From assembly GCA_963755155.1 (NCBI GenBank), contig CAVWIV010000004.1, positions 248,001-312,000 of the forward strand: a stretch of DNA of 64,000 bases, written 5' to 3'. The notes under the pieces are model-generated. The model was not told the DNA's origin, did no database searches, and saw nothing but the letters and a program-made list of their open reading frames with translations. The first letter of the stretch is position 1; each line of letters begins with the position of its first letter. Source of the stretch: PALSA-612 sp963755155. GTDB taxonomy: Bacteria; Actinomycetota; Thermoleophilia; Gaiellales; Gaiellaceae. Shown one piece after another: positions 1-8,059 of the stretch. Position numbers and translations under genes: made by a program.

Positions 1-2140
1 CGAGCAGGGCGTCCGCCACGTGAAGGCTCTGCTCGCGGTGGCGTGCGAGACGCGCCTTCTGCAGCGCCATCGCCGCGCGGTACGACAGCCCCTCCAGGAG
101 CCGGAGCCGCTCGTCCGTGAAGCCTGCCGACCTCGGCTTGCCGATGCACAGCCAGCCCCGAACGCCGTGACCTGAGGGCAGCGGCGCGACGGCAACCGGG
201 TCGGCGGCGGCAACGTCCGGACTGCGGAAGAGCTCGACGAGCTCCTCGGCACCGACGCGCCGGGACGAGGTCGACGTCTCCAGGAAGCTCTCCCCGGCGA
301 GCCTCGGGATCCGCAGCTCGGAGATCGCTTCGAACGGCGTGCCCTCGCAGCCCGTACAGGCGAGACACGTGAAGTCGCCTGCCCGCGGATCCTCGAGCCA
401 CAGCGACACGACCTCGCAGTCGAGCAGTCCGGCGGTCGCCCGCGCGGTCTCCTCGGCGATCTGCTCCGCGGACTCGGCGCCGGAGATCGCGTCGGCGAAC
501 TCGAGCCACGCCTTCGCATGATCGGCCTCGAGCCGCAGGCTCTCGTAGAGGCGCGCGTTCTCGAGCGACACGGCCGCGTATCCGGCCAGCACCTCGAGCA
601 ACCGCAGGTCGCTCTCGTCGAACTGCCCGACGCCCAGCTTCGACAGGAAGACGACGCCCGTGACGCGGGCGCCGTAGCGGAGCGGCACGGCGATCACGGA
701 CTCGTCCACCTTTTCCGTGCCCGGGATCTGAATCGCGAAATCGCACTCGAGCGCATTCGCCGCCAGCACCGGACGCCCGGTCTCCGCGACATAGCCGGTG
801 ACGCCCGTCCCGATCTTGATCCGCAGGGCCTGAACCTGCTCCTCCTCGGTGACGCCGTCACCCTTGATGGCGACGGGGAACACCTCGTCACCCTCCACGA
901 GATAGACGCGGCAGCTGTGGTAGTCGATGAGCCCGCGCAGCTCGCTCACGATCGCCTCGGCGATGTCCTTCACGCTGTTCAGCCGGTTCAGGCGCGCCGC
1001 CACGCTCTGCAGCATCTTCAGATGGGCGACCGAGCGGATGTCGCGGGCGGCGTAGAGCACGTCGGGCCGCTCGGCGATGTCGCCCGCGTAGACGACGATG
1101 CGGTTCTTCCCTCTCGCCTTCGCGGCCATCATCGCCGACTCGGCGCAGTCGATGAGGTCGCGTGGGTTGCCGGCGTTCTCCGGCCCGTGCGCGACGCCGA
1201 CCGAGATGGTGATCTCACCCGCGGCGTCCATGGGCCGTGCCCCGAGTCGCTCCGTGAGCCGCCGGGCGAGCCCGAGCGCGTCCCCGGCGTTGCAGGACGG
1301 CATGATCACCGCGAACTCCTCGCCGCCGAGGCGGCAGACGACGTCGCTCGTGCGGACGAGCGAGTTCGTGAGCTCGGAGATCGCGACGAGGATCTGGTCG
1401 CCGACCGCGTGCCCGCAGATGTCGTTGACGCGCTTGAACTCGTCGATGTCGAACATCAGGAGCGCCACCGAGTCGCGGGCGCGGCTCGCGCGCATCAGCT
1501 CGGCGCGGAGCCGCTCGTGGAAGTTGCGGTGGTTGTAGAGCCCTGTGAGCGAGTCGGTCTGCGCCTGGTGCTCGAGCCGCGCGCGGACCTGCGCGTTGTC
1601 GAGCGCGAGCGCGGCCGCGTCGCCGAACCACTTCGCGAGCTCGAACTCGTCCTCGTCGAACGACGCGGTCTCACCGAGCCGGTAGATGTTGAGCGCGCCC
1701 TTCAGCGCTCCGCGGGCGATGAGCGGGATCGAGACGAGCGCCTCGGGCTCGGCCGGCGTGCCGGGGATGAAGGCTACGCGCGAGTCGAGATGCGCCTGGT
1801 TCGCGAGCACCGGCTCGCGGTTGATGACCGCCCACCCTGTGATGCCCTGCCCGAAGGCGGGGCGCGTCTTCATGATCTCGTTCTCCCACTCCGACCGCGC
1901 GAGCACGGGAATCAGCTCACGGCGGGTGTTGTCGGCCTCGTAGATCTGGAGCGCGTCGTACGGCACGAGATCGGCGAGCGTGTCGGCGATGCGGTCGAGC
2001 AGCGTGTCGAGGCTCTGCTCCGAGAGGACGTGGTGGAAGACCTCCGCGAGACGCCGATACGACTCGACGAGCAGGTCAGGCTGGCGCGCGCCGTCGGCGT
2101 GCGGCCATGCAGGGTCCGGGGTGACGTCAGGCAGCGCCAA
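1..2140 (-). CDS. GAF-GGDEF-GAF-GAF signalling protein, probable diguanylate cyclase (3' end outside window)
   Basis: About 713 residues are visible and the frame stays open to base 1, so the C-terminus lies outside. The order is a GAF domain (about residues 25-180), a GGDEF domain (about 198-355), then two more GAF-like regions. The active-site motif is RLGGEEF near residue 272, and RTSD five residues before it fits an inhibitory RxxD I-site. Known family role: condensation of two GTP to cyclic di-GMP under control of a sensed ligand. There is no transmembrane segment in the visible part. The start is TTG at 2140 behind a GGGGGAG purine tract; no in-frame ATG lies near. A central GGDEF flanked by GAFs is unusual, since it is normally C-terminal. 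It is separated from cofE by a hairpin terminator, so it is a separate unit. Confidence 0.85.
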   Translation of the reverse strand, partial: MALPDVTPDPAWPHADGARQPDLLVESYRRLAEVFHHVLSEQSLDTLLDRIADTLADLVPYDALQIYEADNTRRELIPVLARSEWENEIMKTRPAFGQGITGWAVINREPVLANQAHLDSRVAFIPGTPAEPEALVSIPLIARGALKGALNIYRLGETASFDEDEFELAKWFGDAAALALDNAQVRARLEHQAQTDSLTGLYNHRNFHERLRAELMRASRARDSVALLMFDIDEFKRVNDICGHAVGDQILVAISELTNSLVRTSDVVCRLGGEEFAVIMPSCNAGDALGLARRLTERLGARPMDAAGEITISVGVAHGPENAGNPRDLIDCAESAMMAAKARGKNRIVVYAGDIAERPDVLYAARDIRSVAHLKMLQSVAARLNRLNSVKDIAEAIVSELRGLIDYHSCRVYLVEGDEVFPVAIKGDGVTEEEQVQALRIKIGTGVTGYVAETGRPVLAANALECDFAIQIPGTEKVDESVIAVPLRYGARVTGVVFLSKLGVGQFDESDLRLLEVLAGYAAVSLENARLYESLRLEADHAKAWLEFADAISGAESAEQIAEETARATAGLLDCEVVSLWLEDPRAGDFTCLACTGCEGTPFEAISELRIPRLAGESFLETSTSSRRVGAEELVELFRSPDVAAADPVAVAPLPSGHGVRGWLCIGKPRSAGFTDERLRLLEGLSYRAAMALQKARLARHREQSLHVADALL

Positions 2141-2190
2141 CTTCTCCCCCTATCGGCAGTGCTTGCCGCTAGATGAAGAGATTTCAGAAA

Positions 2191-2213
2191 CGGGGGAACC
2201 CATGGTTCCCCCG
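2191..2213 (-). terminator. Intrinsic terminator after cofE
   Basis: A perfect 10-bp inverted repeat (CGGGGGAACC / GGTTCCCCCG) with a 3-base loop is followed on the minus strand by TTTCT. It lies between the cofE stop (2320) and the TTG start of the GGDEF gene (2140). A second hairpin, GGCGGGC-AAA-GCCCGCC at 2261-2277, stands just upstream of it on the same transcript. Together they probably end the hemE-cofE operon. Confidence 0.55.
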
Positions 2214-2319
2214 TTGGCCCCCTCCTTCAGTTCTTGCAGCCTTCGACGGCTCGGGCTCTCGGCGGGCAAAGCCCGCCTTCGCCCATCGGCGGCGGCACCA
2301 AGCGAGCTGGCGCGCTTCG

Positions 2320-3049
2320 CTAGGGAAACAGGTTGCGGTCCGGAGGCATGACGAGCTCTCGCGCCGAGCCGAGGCCCCGAACCTCCAGTCCCCTGACGAC
2401 GGCCGCGGGCACACCCGAGAGCTTGCCCATGACGAGCTCCGCGGCCGAGGCGATCTCGTCGGCGACGGCGATCACCGTCGAGCTGAGCTCGTGGCCCGCC
2501 GGGTCGACCTGACCGCGCCAGTCGGCGAGGGGCGCGATGCCCGCGACGCCGATGGCCACGTCGACGATGCCGGTGCGGAACGGCCGGCCAAAGGAGTCGC
2601 TGACGATCACGCCGACGTCATGTCCGGTTCGCTCGCCGATCTTGTCGCGGATGGCCGCGGCGGACGCGTCGGGGTCGACCGGTAGCAGCACGAGCGTCCC
2701 CGGCTCGGGCGCGTTCGACGCGTCAACCCCGGCCGAGGCGCAGACGAAGCCATGTCTGGTCTCCGCGATCACGAGCGGCGGTCGCGAGCGGACGATTCGC
2801 GTTGCCTCGCTGAGGATCACCTCGAGGTGGCGAGGGTCGTGTCCGGCCGCCAGCTCGATCGCAGCAGCAGAAGGCTCGACGTCGTCGAGGCGGACGATGC
2901 GTCCTTCCGCCTTCGACACGACCTTCTGCGACACGACGACGACATCGGCTGTCCACGAGCTCGAGCGCGTCCGCGATGAGCTCGCCGAGGTCGTCGCCCT
3001 CAACGATCTCGGGAAGGCCTTCGATCGGGATTACCCGCAGCTCAGGCAT
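2320..3049 (-). CDS. cofE: Coenzyme F420-0:L-glutamate ligase CofE/FbiB N-terminal type, split by one frameshift
   Basis: Adds gamma-linked glutamates to F420-0 in the cytoplasm using GTP. The first frame (start 3049) gives the family N-terminus with IPIEGLPEI and GDDLGELIADALEL. After an indel near 2930-2960 the second frame gives VVVVSQKVVSKAEGR and VSDSFGRPFRTG, both typical CofE blocks, and runs to TAG at 2320. About 243 residues in total match stand-alone CofE; there is no nitroreductase-like FbiB C-terminal domain. The start overlaps the end of cofD by 8 bases, so the two are translationally coupled. The break is most likely a sequence error because both halves are well conserved. Last gene of the operon. 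Confidence 0.85.
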
Positions 3050-3968
3050 GCGCGAGCACCGCCTCGGCGAGTGCGCGGCGGCTCGCCTCGTCGTGCATGA
3101 CGGTGTCGGTGACGACGCAGCGGACGCCGGCGGCCTCCACCTCCTCGGCGCCGTCAGCGTCGGCGCGGTCGATCACGAGCACGTCGATGAGGCCCTCGTA
3201 GCACGAGGCTACGCGTGAAGGCGATGTGCCGCCGGCGAGCCGCTCGAGCATCCGGTCGGCCGGGCCCTTGAGCGCGCGGCCGCCGACGATCGGGCTCACC
3301 GCGACGCACGGAACGTCGCGCCGCTCGAGCGCGGCCCTGATGTCGGCGACGGCGAGGATCGGCCAGATCGAGATGAACGGGTTGCTGGGAGCGATGACGA
3401 TCAGCTCGGCGTCCGCGATCGCGTCGAGCACGCCCGGCGCCGGCGTTGCCGTCGCCTCGCCGTCGAAGCGGACACGGTCGACCTCGTCGCGGTGCTGCCG
3501 CGCGACGAACCACTCCTGGAACGGGAACGAGCCCGCCGGCGTGTCGACCCACGTACGCAGAGCGTCGTCCGTCGCGGGCAGCAGCTTCACCTCGACGCCG
3601 AGGGCCTTCGCGAGCATGGCGGTCACCGCCGAGAGCGGCTCGCCGCTGCGCAGCGCCTGCGTGCGCACGAGGTGGAGACCGAGATCGCGGTCACCGAGCT
3701 GAAACCACGCCTCGCCGCCGAGCCCGGACACGACCTCCATCGCCTGCCACGTCTCGTCGGCCCGCCCCCAGCCGCGCTCCTCGTCCGCGACGCCGGCGAG
3801 CGCGTAAAGGATCGAGTCGAGGTCAGGCGACACGTGGAGACCGAGCACCTCGACGTCGTCGCCGACGTTGCCGATCACCGTCACCGTCGACGGCGCCACG
3901 ACCTCGACGAGGCCGCGCAGGAACCGCGCCCCGCCGACGCCGCCGGAGAGCACGACGACTTTCGGCAT
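3042..3968 (-). CDS. cofD: 2-phospho-L-lactate transferase CofD/FbiA
   Basis: 308 residues, the normal length. Transfers the phospholactyl-type (or phosphoenolpyruvyl) moiety to Fo to give F420-0 (or dehydro-F420-0). The N-terminus carries LSGGVGGARF, the nucleotide-sugar-like binding loop of the family. GNVGDDVEVLGLHVSPDLDS and IAPSNPFISIWPIL are hallmark CofD segments, the latter contributing to the Fo/GDP site. Starts with ATG four bases after the stop of the small upstream gene and overlaps cofE at its end, giving a cofD-cofE pair. No CofC or CofG/H is in the window. Confident family call; the exact phospho-donor cannot be told from sequence. Confidence 0.95.
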   Translation of the reverse strand: MPKVVVLSGGVGGARFLRGLVEVVAPSTVTVIGNVGDDVEVLGLHVSPDLDSILYALAGVADEERGWGRADETWQAMEVVSGLGGEAWFQLGDRDLGLHLVRTQALRSGEPLSAVTAMLAKALGVEVKLLPATDDALRTWVDTPAGSFPFQEWFVARQHRDEVDRVRFDGEATATPAPGVLDAIADAELIVIAPSNPFISIWPILAVADIRAALERRDVPCVAVSPIVGGRALKGPADRMLERLAGGTSPSRVASCYEGLIDVLVIDRADADGAEEVEAAGVRCVVTDTVMHDEASRRALAEAVLAHA

Positions 3969-3971
3969 GGA

Positions 3972-4247
3972 CTAGACGGCCGCGCCGGGGCCCGACGTAG
4001 TCCACTCCGTGAGGTCGAACCAGTGCGACGCGCGGAGCGCCTCGACGACGGCCGCGTGCGTGTGACCTGCGTAGAAGACATGGCGCTCGAGGTCGCAGCA
4101 GATCTCGATCTCCTCGAGCATCGCCGGGTCGAGATTCACGAGCGCATCACCGGGGAGCTGGGCCTCCGACACCGTGTAGTGCTTGAACTGGAGATCGGCT
4201 GCGATCTCCATCAGCTCGGGCCAGTCGGGGCAGGTCCGGTAGCTCAC
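3972..4247 (-). CDS. Small conserved-looking hypothetical protein inside the heme/F420 operon
   Basis: 91 residues, starting with GTG at 4247. The GTG overlaps the TGA of the wzt-like gene (GTGA), and the gene ends three bases before cofD, so it is clearly an operon member. The protein is acidic and soluble with no transmembrane segment. Two cysteines (CCDL, around residue 51) and the segment YAGHTHAAVVEAL are visible. I do not recognise the family. Position between a polysaccharide-export ATPase and F420 genes gives no clear job. Tight coupling and lack of indels argue that it is real. Confidence 0.7.
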   Translation of the reverse strand: MSYRTCPDWPELMEIAADLQFKHYTVSEAQLPGDALVNLDPAMLEEIEICCDLERHVFYAGHTHAAVVEALRASHWFDLTEWTTSGPGAAV

Positions 4248-5467
4248 GCAGGATCTGTTCTACCAGCGGCTTCGACATCGGCGGACCAGCGTCCGTCGAT
4301 TCGCACGAGGCCGGTCACCCCGTCGGACGGGTAGACGACGAACCTCGCGGCGTCGTCCAGCCAGTGGTAGAGCCGTGCGCCGGCAGTGTCCGCGAGCTCG
4401 AGCCGGAGGCGGAAGCGGCCGTCGCCGAGCGGCAGGCTCTCGACGTCGAAGCGGAAGCGCTGCTCGGGCGCGCCGCTGCTCCAGCCGATCTCGGCCGTGT
4501 CCGCGGAGCCTGCGGCGAGGACGAGACCGGCCTCGTCGCGCAGCTCCCAGGAGAGTCGTGGCGGCGCGACGTCCGCGGCCGCCTCGACGCGGATGTGCGC
4601 GGTGAGCGGCTCGCCCGGCGAGAACTGGCGCCGCTCCTCGCCGTCTGGGCCGGTGAGCCGGCATTCGACGATGCGCGCGTCGCCCGTGCCGTACTCGCTG
4701 AGGCCTGCGCCGCGCTCGTCCGGTTCGCGCCCCTCGGCCAGCAGGCGGTGGTACTGCGTGATCGCCTCGCGCGTCGGGCCGTCGAACGCGACCTCGCCGT
4801 TGCGAAGCAGCACCGCGCGCCCGCAGAGTCGGTCGACTGCGGCGGCATCGTGGGAGACGAAGACGATCGTCCCGCCGCGCTGCTTGAACTCGAAGATCTT
4901 CCCGAAGCACTTGCGCTGGAACTCCTCGTCGCCGACAGCGAACACCTCGTCGAGCAGGAGCACGTCGACGTCGAGGTGCGCGGCGATGGCGAATCCGAGC
5001 CGCATGTACATGCCCGACGAGTACGTCCGCACCGGCACGTCGATGAACCGCTCGAGCTCGGCGAAGGCGACGATCTCGTCCATGTGCCGCCGGATCGCCT
5101 CGCGCTTCAGGCCGAGGATGGCGCCGTTCAAATAGACGTTCTCGCGCCCCGAGAACTCGGGGTGAAACCCTGCGCCGAGCTCGAGCAGCGAGCCGACGCG
5201 GCCTTCCACGGCGACCGTGCCCGACGTCGGCTTGATGATCCCGGCGACGAGCCGGAGCAGCGTCGTCTTCCCCGAGCCGTTGCGGCCGATCAGGCCGACA
5301 GCCTCGCCGGGCGCGATGCTCGCGGAGACGTCGCGGAGTGCCCAGACGTCCGTCCCGCGCGTGCGGCGGCGGGCGACGAGCAGCTCCTTCAGCGTCCGCA
5401 CCGATTGCGGATAGACGCGGAAGCGGCGGCTGGCGCGGTCGATCTCGATCGAGCCCGGCTGCGTCAT
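4244..5467 (-). CDS. wzt: Wzt-type polysaccharide ABC exporter ATPase with C-terminal glycan-binding domain
   Basis: 407 residues. The N-terminal ABC domain (about 1-245) has Walker A GRNGSGKTT, signature YSSGM, Walker B VLLLDEVFAVGD and H-loop VFVSHD. The order and the SLLELGAGFHPEFSGREN stretch are typical of Wzt/TagH/RfbE exporters rather than drug pumps. The C-terminal part (about 270-390) resembles a Wzt_C beta-sandwich, which in characterised systems recognises the glycan terminus. The start is ATG 5467, whose ATGA overlaps the hemH stop. The cognate permease is not adjacent but at 8056-8853, beyond hemH, hemE and an opposing gene. Powers export of lipid-linked polysaccharide across the membrane. 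Confidence 0.93.
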   Translation of the reverse strand: MTQPGSIEIDRASRRFRVYPQSVRTLKELLVARRRTRGTDVWALRDVSASIAPGEAVGLIGRNGSGKTTLLRLVAGIIKPTSGTVAVEGRVGSLLELGAGFHPEFSGRENVYLNGAILGLKREAIRRHMDEIVAFAELERFIDVPVRTYSSGMYMRLGFAIAAHLDVDVLLLDEVFAVGDEEFQRKCFGKIFEFKQRGGTIVFVSHDAAAVDRLCGRAVLLRNGEVAFDGPTREAITQYHRLLAEGREPDERGAGLSEYGTGDARIVECRLTGPDGEERRQFSPGEPLTAHIRVEAAADVAPPRLSWELRDEAGLVLAAGSADTAEIGWSSGAPEQRFRFDVESLPLGDGRFRLRLELADTAGARLYHWLDDAARFVVYPSDGVTGLVRIDGRWSADVEAAGRTDPA

Positions 5468-6351
5468 GCGCTTGACGGTAGCGCCACCGCGCGCCGGACG
5501 ATGCCGGCGAGCACGCGGATGAACTCCGGGTCGGCGTTCGGCATCTCGATCCGCTCGAAGCGCAGGCCGAGCTCGGACGCGCGCTCGGCCGCCTCCATGT
5601 CGAGGTCCCACCGGATCTCGAGATGGTCGGAGACGAAGCCCACGGGGCAGACGAGCACGGCGTCGACGCCCTTCGTCTTAAGCGCCGCCAGGTGGTCGAG
5701 GATGTCCGGCTGGAGCCACGGCTCCCCGGTGGCCGACTCCGACTGGTACGAGAACGACCAGTCATCGACACCGGCCGCATCGGCCACGAGGCGCGATGTC
5801 TCGAGCAGCTGCTCCTCGTACGGGTCGCCGCCTTCGAGGACGCGCGCGGGGAGCGAATGTGCGGTGAAGACGACGTGCGCGTCCGTGCCTCGTATGCGGT
5901 CGGCGAGCAACGCGACGAGGCCGGGATCGTCGTGCCAGCTCTCCACGAAGACGAGCTCGGCATCGCCCTCGGCCAGCGCCTCGTCGAGCTGCGAGCGGTA
6001 GCCGGCGATCGAGCCGCGCGAGTAGTGCGGCGCGAGCACGAGGCCGACGATCGTCGACGCGCCGGTCGCGAGCGCCGCCTCGGTCGCCGCCGCGATCCGC
6101 GGCTGCCAGTGCTTCATGCCGGTGAAGACCGGCACGCCGAGCTCCCGCTCGAGCGCCGCCCTCGTCTCCTCCGTGATGGCGTTGAGCGGGTTCGCGTCTT
6201 CGATGCCGAGCCGGCGATAGCGCTCGACGAGATTCTCCAGCAACTCGGGGCGGATCGGCCGGCCGCCACGGATGTCCGCGTAGTACGCCGGGACGTCCTC
6301 GAGCCGGTCGGGGCTGCCGTACGCCATCAGCACGACGGCTACGGCGCTCAC
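5464..6351 (-). CDS. hemH: Ferrochelatase (HemH/CpfC family)
   Basis: 295 residues, starting with GTG at 6351, which overlaps the hemE TGA (GTGA). Inserts ferrous iron into a porphyrin: protoporphyrin IX or, in most actinobacteria, coproporphyrin III. Visible blocks are VLMAYGSPD at the N-terminus, GMKHWQPRI, the catalytic-His segment FTAHSLP and the catalytic-Glu segment CPVGFVSDHLEIRWD. No C-terminal cysteine cluster is seen, so a 2Fe-2S cluster is not indicated. Immediately follows hemE in an operon. No hemY/cgoX or hemQ is in the window, so which porphyrin is used is open. Confidence 0.95.
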   Translation of the reverse strand: MSAVAVVLMAYGSPDRLEDVPAYYADIRGGRPIRPELLENLVERYRRLGIEDANPLNAITEETRAALERELGVPVFTGMKHWQPRIAAATEAALATGASTIVGLVLAPHYSRGSIAGYRSQLDEALAEGDAELVFVESWHDDPGLVALLADRIRGTDAHVVFTAHSLPARVLEGGDPYEEQLLETSRLVADAAGVDDWSFSYQSESATGEPWLQPDILDHLAALKTKGVDAVLVCPVGFVSDHLEIRWDLDMEAAERASELGLRFERIEMPNADPEFIRVLAGIVRRAVALPSSA

Positions 6352-7358
6352 TGCGAGTGCTCCTGGACGAGCTTCGTCAGCCGAGCGAGCACGTCGGGAT
6401 CCGTCTGCGGCAGAACGCCGTGGCCCAGGTTGAAGACGTGGCCGGGCCGACCGCCCGCGCGGCGCAGCACGTCTCTCGCCGCCTCCGCGACGTGCGTCCA
6501 CGGTCCGAGCAGGACCGCCGGGTCGAGATTGCCCTGAACGCCGCGCTCTGCGCCGATCGCCGACCACGCGCGGTCGAGCTCCACACGCCAGTCGAGCCCG
6601 ATGACGTCGCCGCCGGCGTCGCGCATCTGCGTGAGGAGCCCTGCCGTGCCGGTTCCGAAGTGAATCGTCGGAACGTCGACGGCTTCGAGCACGCGCGTCG
6701 AATACGGCGCGGCGAACTCCTCGTAGTCGGCGGGGCTGAGAATGCCCGCCCACGAGTCGAAGAGCTGGATGACGTCGGCGCCTGCGTCGACCTGCGCCTG
6801 GACGTAGGCGGCGAAGCCGTCGGCGAGCCGTTCGAGCAGTACGTGCCACACGGCGGGCTCCCGATGCATGAGCTGCTTCGCCGCCAGGAAGTCGCGACTG
6901 CCGCGGCCTTCCACGAGGTAGCAGGCGACCGTGAACGGCCCGCCGCAGAAGCCGACGAGCGCCTTGTCCGCGGGCAGCTCGGAGCGGACAAGGCGAATCG
7001 CGTCCAGCGTCGCCTCGGGCGGCGTGATCGAGTGCAGCCGGTCGATGTCGGCGGCAATGCGGAACGGGTGCTCCACGACCGGCCCCACGCCCTCCACGAG
7101 CTGCACGTCGATGCCCATGGCGAGCACCGGCGTCATGATGTCCGCGAAGAGCACGGCGGCATCGACGCCGTAGCGCTGCACGGGCTGGAGCGTCACCTCG
7201 GCGCAGAGCTCGGGCGTTCCGGCCAGCTCGAAGAACCCGTGCTTCTCGCGCAGCGCCCGGTACTCCGGAAGCGACCGGCCGGCCTGCCGCATGAACCAGA
7301 CCGGAGTCCGCTCGACCGGCTCGCGGCGGCAAGCGCGGACGAGAAGGGGTTCCGGCAC
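6348..7358 (-). CDS. hemE: Uroporphyrinogen III decarboxylase
   Basis: 336 residues, full length. Decarboxylates the four acetate side chains of uroporphyrinogen III to give coproporphyrinogen III. The N-terminal signature RQAGRSLPEY carries the catalytic arginines, LFADIMTP carries the catalytic Asp, and GFCGGPFT and GHGVLPQTDPD are further UroD blocks. The start is GTG 7358, exactly six bases after a TAGTGT -10 box, so the mRNA is predicted leaderless. It is the first gene of a six-gene operon (hemE-hemH-wzt-orf91-cofD-cofE), all joined by overlaps or gaps of a few bases. Confidence 0.96.
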   Translation of the reverse strand: MPEPLLVRACRREPVERTPVWFMRQAGRSLPEYRALREKHGFFELAGTPELCAEVTLQPVQRYGVDAAVLFADIMTPVLAMGIDVQLVEGVGPVVEHPFRIAADIDRLHSITPPEATLDAIRLVRSELPADKALVGFCGGPFTVACYLVEGRGSRDFLAAKQLMHREPAVWHVLLERLADGFAAYVQAQVDAGADVIQLFDSWAGILSPADYEEFAAPYSTRVLEAVDVPTIHFGTGTAGLLTQMRDAGGDVIGLDWRVELDRAWSAIGAERGVQGNLDPAVLLGPWTHVAEAARDVLRRAGGRPGHVFNLGHGVLPQTDPDVLARLTKLVQEHSQ

Positions 7359-7363
7359 GGTCT

Positions 7364-7370
7364 TACACTA
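7364..7370. promoter_or_regulatory. Symmetric divergent -10 element (hemE / Ig-like gene)
   Basis: The 7-base word TACACTA contains TACACT (7364-7369) reading right and TAGTGT (7370-7365) reading left; both match the actinobacterial TANNNT -10. Each is followed by exactly six bases and then a GTG: 7376 on the plus strand, 7358 on the minus strand. The two units therefore share one promoter core, and both transcripts are predicted to begin at or next to the start codon. The -35 regions would lie inside the opposite gene. Confidence 0.65.
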
Positions 7371-7375
7371 GTGCC

Positions 7376-8059
7376 GTGCCCGGGCCTCTCGTCGCAAGCT
7401 GGCGCTCGTGGTCGCTCGAGCCGCCACGCGCCGGAGCGCTGACGACGGCACGGGCCGAGGTGGAGAACGCCGGCACTGCGACCTGGGGCGCCGACATCGC
7501 CGCCTCGTACCACTGGCTCGACGAGCGCGGCAACGCGATCGTCTGGGACGGGCTTCGCAGCGCGCTTCCAGGCGCGGTGGCGCCCGGCGAGCGCGTCTCG
7601 CTCGAGATCGCCGTCCGCGCGCCGATGCCGCCTGCGCGGTACGGCTTCGCGCTCGACCTCGTCGCCGAGCACCGCGCGTGGTTCGGCGAGCTCGGGGAGA
7701 ACGACGCGCCGAGCGAGGCGGTCGACGTGCTGCCGCGAGTCGACGCGAACGGCTCTCCGCGATGTCGCAACCGTCCACGCGTCTTCGACAACGCCGAATG
7801 GGAGCGCCGCGTGCTGGCACTCCACGCCGAGGGGTACGCGGTCGTCGCCAGCGCGATCGACGCTCCACGGCGGCTCCGCACGCGGCTCGCGCCGTGGGCG
7901 CCCGGCCCGGGACGCGTCCCCGGCTTCGCGCATCCGTTGCTCTGCCCGTCGGTGCTGCACGGCATCGAGCTCGAGCGGGTCCCAGACGTCGAAGGGCTCC
8001 CCGCCTTTCGCCCGCCGACGCACGAGCCGTGGGTCTACGACGCCTCGCTCGTTCTCTAG
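7376..8059 (+). CDS. Unknown protein with an N-terminal Ig-like beta-sandwich
   Basis: 227 residues, GTG start at 7376 placed six bases behind a TACACT -10. Residues about 15-120 look like an immunoglobulin-type beta domain: EVENAGTATWG, then SYHWLDERGN, PGERVSLEIAVRAP and RYGFALDLV. This resembles NBR1-like or Wzt C-terminal-like folds. The C-terminal half (WERRVLALHAEGYAVVASAI onward) is unfamiliar. There is no signal peptide or membrane segment. It is alone on the plus strand between the wzm and hemE/wzt units and ends tail to tail with wzm through a shared CTAG. It might act on the same glycan as Wzm/Wzt, but that is a guess from position. Function unknown. Confidence 0.75.
   Translation: MPGPLVASWRSWSLEPPRAGALTTARAEVENAGTATWGADIAASYHWLDERGNAIVWDGLRSALPGAVAPGERVSLEIAVRAPMPPARYGFALDLVAEHRAWFGELGENDAPSEAVDVLPRVDANGSPRCRNRPRVFDNAEWERRVLALHAEGYAVVASAIDAPRRLRTRLAPWAPGPGRVPGFAHPLLCPSVLHGIELERVPDVEGLPAFRPPTHEPWVYDASLVL

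Noticed and set aside
518..2176. A 552-codon plus-strand open frame.
   Set aside because: Antisense to the GAF/GGDEF gene, with low-complexity Arg/Asp/Glu/Val composition and no recognisable domain.
5464..7332. Long N-terminal extension of ferrochelatase.
   Set aside because: The extension is a frame-shifted shadow of hemE; GTG 6351 on the GTGA overlap gives the normal ferrochelatase length.
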